From Actinomycetales bacterium (lineage in GTDB: Bacteria > Actinomycetota > Actinomycetes > Propionibacteriales > Nocardioidaceae), in assembly GCA_012513165.1 (NCBI GenBank), contig JAAZCT010000238.1, positions 1 through 5,240 on the forward strand: 5,240 nucleotides of DNA, written 5' to 3'. Shown one piece after another: positions 1-4,165 of the stretch (within the stretch, counting starts at the first letter, position 1; the number at the start of each line of letters is the position of its first letter). A program made the position numbers and the translations under genes. The notes below the pieces were generated by a model. That model saw only the letters and a program-made list of their open reading frames with translations. It had not been told where the DNA came from and did not search any database.

Positions 1-137
1 CCCAGGCAGCAAGCTTGCCCGTCGTCACGCGAGCGAGTTGTGCATACAACCGGTTCAATTCGTAGGTCCTATCGTTCTCTTCTTGGTTCTCATGGGGTGA
101 ATCTATACACGCAGGTAACGCCCGTACTTCAGGGGAC
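1..137. other. Left flank of the IS, no gene recognised
   Basis: This 137-base stretch lies outside the inverted repeat of the insertion sequence. Two frames are open across it. On the minus strand a frame runs from the IS end to base 1 and would read, near its end, RTYELNRLYAQLARVTTGK. On the plus strand frame 1 is open until a TAG at 154-156. Neither gives a family I recognise, and neither has a convincing start with a ribosome binding site. The minus-strand frame has the more natural residue composition, so it could be the remnant or edge of a gene cut by the IS. None of the three plus-strand frames looks like the missing N-terminus of the phosphoesterase on the other side of the IS. Confidence 0.3.
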
Positions 138-206
138 GGGTCTGCTGCATGAATAGGTGACAATTTGACCTGACCTACAGTTTGGTTTCCACGTTCGGTG
201 GTGAGT
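138..206 (+). repeat. Left terminal inverted repeat of the IS (3' end relative to transposase genes)
   Basis: Reading inward, the repeat begins GGGTCTGCTGCATG, has a two-base mismatch, and continues AGGTGACA and on to the GGTGGTGAGT at 198-206. It matches the reverse complement of 1389-1457 at about 59 of 69 positions by hand alignment. The orfB stop codon lies two bases inside it. The block at 155-171 is a partial dyad (AGGT...ACCT), a plausible transposase binding site. Confidence 0.85.
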
Positions 207-207
207 T

Positions 208-1068
208 TTAGGCGGGGATGGAGTTCTTCTCCGAGAATAGTTCGTATTCGATTGGGGTGCGATAGCCGAGCGATGAGTGTCGTCGTTGCCGGTTGTGGAA
301 TATCTCGATGTAGTCGAAGATCGCGTTCGCGAGCTCGAGGCGAGTCTTCCATTTCTTGCGGTTCAAGAGCTCGATCTGCATCGATGACCAGAAGGATTCC
401 ATCATCGCGTTGTCGAGTCCGTCTCCGACGCTGCCGAACGAGGGAAGGAGTCCTGCGGAGCGGATCTTGTCGCCGAAGACCCAGGAGGTGAACTGGACTC
501 CGTGATCGGCGTGGACGATCCCACCTGGCTGGGGACGCCGGTTGCGGATGGCCATGTCGAGCGCATTGACGACCAGCGTGGAGTCCTGTCGAGAGTCGAT
601 CGACCAGCCGATGATCCGCCGACTGAAGGCGTCCAGCACTGCTGCACAGAACACTTTGCCTTCCCTCGTGGGATGTTCGGTAATGTCCGTGACCCATAGC
701 TCGTTGGGGTGCAGGCGGTGGAACTTGCGATTCACGAGATCATCAGCAGTCACGACGCCACGTAGTCGCTTGACCCGGGCAGGCCCTGGAAGTCCATAAA
801 TCCCGGCCTGCGTCATCAGCACCGAGATCAACCGAGAACTGCACTTGATGCCCATCGCCATGGTCAGCTCGGCATGGATGCGCCGATAACCATAGGTCCC
901 GCGAGAAGCCACGTGGACCTCCCTGATCAACCCAGTGAGCCACTGTCGGCGCAACTGCGTGGCCGAGGTCGGCCGGCGTTTGTATCGGTAGTAGCCCTGT
1001 CGGGACACTCCAAGGATTCGGCAGCAGTTGTCGACGGGGAACCCGGCGTCGGCCAAACGGTCGATCAC
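208..1068 (-). CDS. IS3-family transposase OrfB (DDE integrase-type catalytic subunit)
   Basis: This 286-residue protein is the catalytic half of an IS3-family transposase. In IS3 elements it is normally made as an OrfAB fusion that excises the element as a circle and reintegrates it. The N-terminal part (about residues 1-100) has the family's helix-turn-helix-like region, including GTYGYRRIHAEL at 57-68. The RNase H-fold core follows: D128 in LWVTDIT, D188 in VHADHGVQF, and E224 in DNAMMESFW. D188 and E224 are separated by 35 residues, the D,D(35)E spacing. The C-terminal HNRQRRHSSLGYRTP (258-272) is the usual family ending. The start is GTG at 1068-1066, overlapping the orfA stop in GTGA. 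The frame is also open upstream to the slippery site, so fusion by -1 frameshifting is possible. No truncation or missing catalytic residue is seen. Confidence 0.96.
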   Translation of the reverse strand: MIDRLADAGFPVDNCCRILGVSRQGYYRYKRRPTSATQLRRQWLTGLIREVHVASRGTYGYRRIHAELTMAMGIKCSSRLISVLMTQAGIYGLPGPARVKRLRGVVTADDLVNRKFHRLHPNELWVTDITEHPTREGKVFCAAVLDAFSRRIIGWSIDSRQDSTLVVNALDMAIRNRRPQPGGIVHADHGVQFTSWVFGDKIRSAGLLPSFGSVGDGLDNAMMESFWSSMQIELLNRKKWKTRLELANAIFDYIEIFHNRQRRHSSLGYRTPIEYELFSEKNSIPA

Positions 1069-1361
1069 CGGGTGAACCCTTTTGGGTGGGGTTTGTCCTG
1101 ACCCAAGAACTTCGCAGCCTGGCGAATGATCGCGAGCTCGGTCTCCAGCTCACGGATCTTTTTGCGCGCGGCACGCAGGTCCGCAGACTCAGCCGTGGAC
1201 TTGCCCGGCATCTCACCACGATCGATCAGGTCTTGCTTCAACCATTGGTGCAGGCAGCCGGCGCTGATGCCCAACTCGTAGGCGGTCTGCTTGACTTGCT
1301 TGCCGGCTCGGACCAACGCGATGGCGCGAGCACGGAACTCGGGAGGGTAGGGACGTGGCAT
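1065..1361 (-). CDS. IS3-family transposase OrfA (DNA-binding HTH subunit)
   Basis: This 98-residue protein is the DNA-binding partner of OrfB. It opens with MPRPYPPEFRARAIALV, the typical start of the HTH_Tnp_1 family. A helix-turn-helix spans about residues 22-46 (QTAYELGISAGCLHQWL). A heptad-like coiled coil at about 62-86 (LRAARKKIRELETELAIIR) matches the leucine zipper that IS3 OrfA proteins use to multimerise. The ATG at 1361-1359 is preceded by GAAAGG eight bases upstream. The gene ends at TGA (1067-1065), which overlaps the GTG of orfB. In family models OrfA alone binds the inverted repeats and can repress or tune transposition, while the frameshifted OrfAB is the transposase. Confidence 0.95.
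   Translation of the reverse strand: MPRPYPPEFRARAIALVRAGKQVKQTAYELGISAGCLHQWLKQDLIDRGEMPGKSTAESADLRAARKKIRELETELAIIRQAAKFLGQDKPHPKGFTR
1079..1083 (-). promoter_or_regulatory. Candidate -1 programmed ribosomal frameshift site (A_AAA_G)
   Basis: On the minus strand the orfA codons read CCA AAA GGG just before its stop, giving the slippery run A_AAA_G. The orfB frame lies in -1 relative to orfA and is open from this point, so slippage would give a fusion passing through PHPK then RVHPVIDRLADAG. AAAAG is the slippery motif known for IS3 itself. It is less efficient than A AAA AAG unless a downstream structure helps; I did not identify one with confidence. Translational coupling through the GTGA overlap 12 bases downstream is a second way to make OrfB. 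Confidence 0.6.
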
Positions 1362-1369
1362 TGTCGAAG

Positions 1370-1375
1370 CCTTTC
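1370..1375 (-). promoter_or_regulatory. Ribosome binding site of orfA
   Basis: The minus-strand GAAAGG lies eight bases before the ATG at 1361-1359, which supports this start for orfA. Confidence 0.55.
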
Positions 1376-1388
1376 AGTAAGACCCTCG

Positions 1389-1457
1389 ACTCACCACCCA
1401 ATCTGGAAACCAAACCATGGGTCAGGTCACACTGTCACCTAAACATGCAGCAGACCC
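1389..1457 (-). repeat. Right terminal inverted repeat of the IS (5' end relative to transposase genes)
   Basis: The reverse complement of this segment reads GGGTCTGCTGCATG, then TTT, then AGGTGACAGTGTGACCT, and aligns with 138-206 at about 59 of 69 positions. It probably also holds the orfA promoter, but no clear -35/-10 pair is visible. The block at 1424-1440 is a near-perfect interrupted dyad (AGGT-ACA-TGT-ACCT with single G spacers). The phosphoesterase frame is open straight through the repeat. Confidence 0.85.
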
Positions 1458-2494
1458 TGACGCCTGCTCGTCACCACACCGCGACGCTCACCAATCTAGC
1501 CGCGGGCACTACCTACGAATACCGAGTCGGCAACGGCACAAACTGGTCGCGTTGGTCACGCTTTACCACCGCAACCGCTACCGAAACCCCTTGGGAGTTT
1601 CTGTACTTTGGCGATGCGCAAAAGGGCTTGACTGATGTGTGGCCAAACGTCGCGGCGGCCGCCTATGCAAGCGCTCCGGACGCCAAGGTCACCATCGCGG
1701 CAGGCGACATGATCAATGACTCAAACAAAGACGCACAGTGGGCCGAATGGTTCGCGGCGCTGCCGCAGACTGCGAGCAACAACATCATCACCACCCCCGG
1801 CAATCACGAATACACCGGAGACGGATTGTTGCTGCAATACCGCGGCCACTTCGACTACCCAACCAATGGGCCGAAGGTTCGCAACGAGACGGCCTGGTTC
1901 ACCGACTATCAGGGTGTCCGCTTCGTTTCGCTGGATGCGAACGCACCACTCGGTGGCCCCGATCAAGCGATCTGGCTCGACCGTGTCTTGAGTACTAACC
2001 CCAACAAGTGGACCGTCGTTACCTTCCATCAGCCGCTCTTTTCGGGTTCACCAGGCCGAGACAACATCGCAACCCGAACCGCATGGTTGCCGATTCTCGA
2101 GAAGCACAATGTTGACTTGGTACTTCAAGGTCACGACCACGTCTATGCACGCGGACATCTCACCAAGAACGAGATCGACGGCGGTTCAAATGGTCCCGTA
2201 TATGTCGTTTCGAATTCCGGCGGTAAGAACTACGAACTCGCTGGGCCGACGAACAACAATTGGGTTAATAACGGCGCTCGGCGAGTTGTGGGGGCTGAAG
2301 GAGTTGCCTCGTTCCAGCGAATCCAGGTTCAGGGTGATCGACTCGTGTACCGGTCCACCGTTGCGCACGTACGCGATGGCGGTTCGCCCCAAGGACTCGC
2401 TGTTGGCGACACGCTTGACTCGTTCACCGTGCACAAAGACGCAGCGGGCACGAAACGAGTGGTTTCGTCTCAACTGGCACCTTCCACTCGATAG
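1445..2494 (+). CDS. Purple acid phosphatase-like metallophosphoesterase, 5' end replaced by the IS
   Basis: This is the body of a calcineurin-like phosphoesterase, a dinuclear-metal phosphatase normally secreted. Genuine gene sequence begins near 1458. It opens in the last strands of the purple acid phosphatase N-terminal (fibronectin III-like) domain: HTATLTNLAAGTTYEYRVGN at 1475-1534. The catalytic motifs follow in order: GDAQ (about 1610-1621), AAGDMIND (about 1697-1720), PGNHEYTG (about 1796-1819), VTFHQPLFS (about 2018-2044) and QGHDHVYARG (about 2126-2155). All the metal-ligand motif residues appear present. The signal peptide and first part of the N-domain are missing. The first ATG (1445) lies inside the IS repeat and lacks a Shine-Dalgarno sequence; a GTG at 1355 is also in frame, giving a 379-residue IS-phosphatase fusion. 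Any product would stay in the cytoplasm, so this is probably a pseudogene remnant. The physiological substrate cannot be read from the sequence. Confidence 0.88.
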   Translation: MQQTLTPARHHTATLTNLAAGTTYEYRVGNGTNWSRWSRFTTATATETPWEFLYFGDAQKGLTDVWPNVAAAAYASAPDAKVTIAAGDMINDSNKDAQWAEWFAALPQTASNNIITTPGNHEYTGDGLLLQYRGHFDYPTNGPKVRNETAWFTDYQGVRFVSLDANAPLGGPDQAIWLDRVLSTNPNKWTVVTFHQPLFSGSPGRDNIATRTAWLPILEKHNVDLVLQGHDHVYARGHLTKNEIDGGSNGPVYVVSNSGGKNYELAGPTNNNWVNNGARRVVGAEGVASFQRIQVQGDRLVYRSTVAHVRDGGSPQGLAVGDTLDSFTVHKDAAGTKRVVSSQLAPSTR

Positions 2495-2518
2495 CCGCAC
2501 CTCACCAAACTCGCGGCC

Positions 2519-2545
2519 CGGTCTTGATCACACGTATCAAGACCG
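2519..2545 (+). terminator. Hairpin, probable terminator after the phosphoesterase gene
   Basis: A perfect 10-bp stem, CGGTCTTGAT (2519-2528) with ATCAAGACCG (2536-2545), encloses a 7-base loop. It starts 24 bases after the phosphoesterase stop. There is no T-run behind it. U-tract-poor hairpins are common at gene ends in actinobacteria, so a terminator or 3'-end stabiliser is the likely role. Confidence 0.65.
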
Positions 2546-2560
2546 TGCCGTCGGACATCC

Positions 2561-2590
2561 GGCCACAACCTACTCCCTTTTTGTGGGGCC
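2561..2590 (+). terminator. Second hairpin in the same intergenic region
   Basis: CCACAA (2563-2568) pairs with TTGTGG (2581-2586) across a 12-base loop. GG (2561-2562) can add pairs with CC (2589-2590) if GG (2587-2588) bulges. It lies 15 bases after the stronger hairpin. It could back up termination or belong to the leader of the next gene. A further small stem, TGCAC (2594-2598) with GTGCA (2603-2607), follows. Confidence 0.3.
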
Positions 2591-2651
2591 TGTTGCACCA
2601 AAGTGCACGCCCAAGACAGAAAGAACACGCACGGCGGTGCATGCTTATGTC

Positions 2652-3422
2652 ATGGAACCAACGAACAGTTTGCAACGCGCTACCGATGTGGCGTTAGGTG
2701 CAGCACTTACGGCGGCTCCATATGCCAAACGGATCGTTTCCGTTGCGGCAATCCCTGCGGTACTCACGTGGCGACTCGTGCGCAAGCCGCCTCTTGTTCC
2801 TGAGCGCTACGCGCTGGCGACGATTGCGCACAACCTTGAAGGTCGGGGTCGCGCGGCACGCGAGCAACAAACGGCCATCGTTCTCGATGGATCTGTCCAG
2901 CTTTTTGACGCGCTCGTGCCGATTCTGTTTACCGCCACAGTTGATCGCCTGGACATTCCTGAGTTGGTACGCAAAGCGGTGACGAAAGACACCGTCGATG
3001 CGTTGATTTCCCAGGTTGATCTGGCCGATGTGGTGGATCAAGTCCTCACGCCAGAACTCATCGCGACGACACTCTCCCACATTGATCCGGTGGCGTTGAC
3101 CGAAGCGCCTCTTGACCCTGTGATGATCGAGAAGCTCATTGCACTTGCCCTGCCGCCGGTACTGACTGCGGCCCTCGCCCATCTCGACTTGACAGCAATC
3201 GTGCGCGAGAACGTCGACCTCATGGCCCTCACCAACGACGTCGTGGATCAACTCGATCTCGCTGGCATCACGAACGAAGTGATTGACGAGATTGATCTGC
3301 CGGGCATCATCCGCGAATCCACGTCCGGCGTCGCAACTGAAGTCGTCCGCGGGACCCGCGCGTCGGCAGCTTCAGCCGACGAGGCCATCGCGAACTTCTT
3401 CCGCGGCAGGAGAAGCGAATAA
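2652..3422 (+). CDS. Conserved actinobacterial repeat protein coupled to an RDD protein, function unknown
   Basis: This 256-residue protein has no assigned biochemical function that I know of. From memory, similar proteins ending in a DLP-IIREST...ADEA signature precede RDD-family genes in many actinobacteria. The N-terminus is alanine-rich with a hydrophobic stretch (about residues 15-42), perhaps a weak membrane or surface association; no clear signal peptide is seen. From about residue 97 the chain becomes a leucine/valine/aspartate-rich repeat, clearest as 13-residue units starting VDL (188), LDL (201) and IDL (214). The C-terminus is basic (RGRRSE). ATG 2652 is chosen because the frame upstream loses protein-like character; an in-frame GTG at 2637 is possible, and neither has a strong Shine-Dalgarno sequence. 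The stop TAA overlaps the next ATG in TAATG, so the two are co-translated. Confidence 0.82.
   Translation: MEPTNSLQRATDVALGAALTAAPYAKRIVSVAAIPAVLTWRLVRKPPLVPERYALATIAHNLEGRGRAAREQQTAIVLDGSVQLFDALVPILFTATVDRLDIPELVRKAVTKDTVDALISQVDLADVVDQVLTPELIATTLSHIDPVALTEAPLDPVMIEKLIALALPPVLTAALAHLDLTAIVRENVDLMALTNDVVDQLDLAGITNEVIDEIDLPGIIRESTSGVATEVVRGTRASAASADEAIANFFRGRRSE
3213..3329 (+). repeat. Three tandem 13-residue (39-base) coding repeats
   Basis: Residues 188-226 of the repeat protein divide into three units, VDLMALTNDVVDQ, LDLAGITNEVIDE and IDLPGIIRESTSG. They share hydrophobic-D-L, a hydrophobic residue at position 6, and in the first two V-hydrophobic-D at 10-12. More diverged units (LDLTAIVREN at 178, VDLADVVDQV at 122, LDIPELVRKAV at 100) precede them. 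Conservation is at protein level; the DNA copies have drifted. Confidence 0.7.
3408..3412 (+). promoter_or_regulatory. Ribosome binding site of the RDD gene inside the upstream gene
   Basis: AGGAG lies nine bases before the ATG at 3422, within the last codons of the repeat-protein gene. Together with the TAATG overlap this supports translational coupling and this start codon. Confidence 0.7.
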
Positions 3423-3937
3423 TGCCTAAGACTCACACGATGTTCGAACTGCAAGGAAAACCCGCCGGCGTGGTGACGCGAACTATGTCGGGCGCTGTTG
3501 ATTACGCACTCGTTTGGTCGACCATCGGATTAGGCTACGTCGGTTTCGCGGTTTTGGGTTTCCTTACGGATCCTCGTCGCTTCTCCTGGCCATCATTCCA
3601 CGTGAGTTGGTTCGCGATCAGTGGCTTCGTGTTGATGTTCTTGTACTTGTGGTTCAGTTGGGCGACTAGCGGTAAGACTGTCGGTTCAGTGTTGCTGGGC
3701 ACGCGTGTCGTGTCTGCTTCGGGCGGCAAACTCGATTTCGTTCGTGCAGGAATGCGTGCTGGGTTTGTCACGGTCTTCCCGATTGGCCTCTTCACCTGTG
3801 CAATTACACCTGGTTCGCGGTCGCTGCACGATATCCCACTCGCAACCAAAGTGGTTTATCACTATCGCGTCGATCAGGTCGCCGACGACGAAGTCAACCA
3901 AGATGAGTCCGAAACAGGCGAGAGCATCGATGCATAG
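3422..3937 (+). CDS. RDD-family integral membrane protein
   Basis: This 171-residue membrane protein belongs to the RDD family, named for conserved Arg and Asp residues. Family members are poorly characterised; transport or ion-exchange roles have been proposed for some. The visible signature is R20 and D27 in VVTRTMSGAVDYALV and a late D in SLHDIPLATKVVYHY. Three membrane segments are apparent: about residues 27-48, 60-81 and 107-129. Between the second and third is the usual SGKTVGSVLLGTRVVSASGG motif, where KT-G-LLG-RVV is typical of the family. The acidic C-terminal tail (VADDEVNQDESETGESIDA) is probably cytoplasmic. Length is normal for a three-segment RDD protein. It overlaps the upstream repeat-protein gene by one base, so the two probably work together. 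The function is inferred only from family and context. Confidence 0.9.
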   Translation: MPKTHTMFELQGKPAGVVTRTMSGAVDYALVWSTIGLGYVGFAVLGFLTDPRRFSWPSFHVSWFAISGFVLMFLYLWFSWATSGKTVGSVLLGTRVVSASGGKLDFVRAGMRAGFVTVFPIGLFTCAITPGSRSLHDIPLATKVVYHYRVDQVADDEVNQDESETGESIDA

Positions 3938-3946
3938 TCCGTCCTG

Positions 3947-3964
3947 ATAGCCGGCGCCAGCTAT
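3947..3964 (+). terminator. Weak hairpin after the RDD gene
   Basis: ATAGC (3947-3951) pairs with GCTAT (3960-3964) around an 8-base GC-rich loop, ten bases after the RDD stop codon. It is followed by TATTCT rather than a T-run. It may be the end of the two-gene operon, but the 5-bp stem is weak. Confidence 0.3.
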
Positions 3965-4155
3965 TATTCTCGATCTATCTTGACTTGCCTTTTCCGTTCG
4001 GTGTCGACTTTGGCAGTTTGTGCGCCACTCCAAGGTATTAAGTGAGAGTCTTAGGTGAGATTTTGTCTGATTTTTTGGGGGAAAATGATTTTTCACGGAA
4101 AGTGGCCCACCGTGTGCGAGAGACTGAAAGAGGTTCCATTCGCACCCACTTGATT

Positions 4156-4159
4156 GAGG
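4156..4159 (+). promoter_or_regulatory. Ribosome binding site of the baeRF gene
   Basis: GAGG lies six bases before the ATG at 4166. This fixes the start of a gene that is otherwise open to the window edge. Confidence 0.7.
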
Positions 4160-4165
4160 TTATAA

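Larger units (their letters stand above)
138..1457 (-). mobile_element. IS3-family insertion sequence, about 1.32 kb, apparently complete
   Basis: The element carries the two-gene IS3 arrangement on the minus strand: a short HTH/coiled-coil orfA, then a DDE orfB in the -1 frame. It is bounded by inverted repeats at 138-206 and 1389-1457 that match at about 59 of 69 positions. Both reading frames are uninterrupted and the catalytic triad is present, so it may be active. Its right end abuts a beheaded phosphoesterase gene. IS3 elements normally end in TG...CA; here TG (143-144) and CA (1451-1452) lie five bases inside the outermost matching bases, so the exact ends are uncertain by a few bases. 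A possible 4-base target duplication GACG is at 135-138 and 1459-1462, but it overlaps the repeat on the left and could be chance. Confidence 0.9.
3938..4165 (+). promoter_or_regulatory. Intergenic leader region of the baeRF gene
   Basis: These 228 bases hold no gene I can support and are more AT-rich than the flanking coding DNA, especially 4035-4100 with T6-G5-A4 in a row (4071-4085). This is the probable promoter and leader of the downstream gene. A TTGACT at 3980-3985 could be a -35 box, but no good -10 lies at the right distance; TATTAA at 4036-4041 is too far from it. A short stem, CACGG (4094-4098) with CCGTG (4110-4114), could form in the leader. No riboswitch class was recognised. 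Confidence 0.35.

Noticed and set aside
46..150. Plus-strand frame 3 of the left flank as the lost phosphatase N-terminus (it reads a W-FSWGE-like stretch)
   Set aside because: A TAG at 60-62 closes it upstream, the resemblance is only a few residues, and it does not continue into the remaining N-domain.
2109..2651. Long upstream extension of the repeat-protein frame, starting inside the phosphatase gene
   Set aside because: The extension overlaps the conserved phosphatase motifs in another frame and its translation looks like an out-of-frame shadow; family-like sequence begins near 2652.
2694..3251. 185-codon minus-strand open frame opposite the repeat protein
   Set aside because: Its arginine/histidine-rich composition is typical of an antisense shadow, and the plus-strand frame has clear repeats and a coupled neighbour.
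3980..4041. TTGACT (3980) with TATTAA (4036) as a promoter
   Set aside because: The separation is about 50 bases, far from the 16-18 expected for a sigma-70-type promoter.
3686..4096. 136-codon minus-strand open frame over the RDD gene end and intergenic region
   Set aside because: It lies mostly opposite the RDD gene, has no recognisable domain, and no ribosome binding site was evident.
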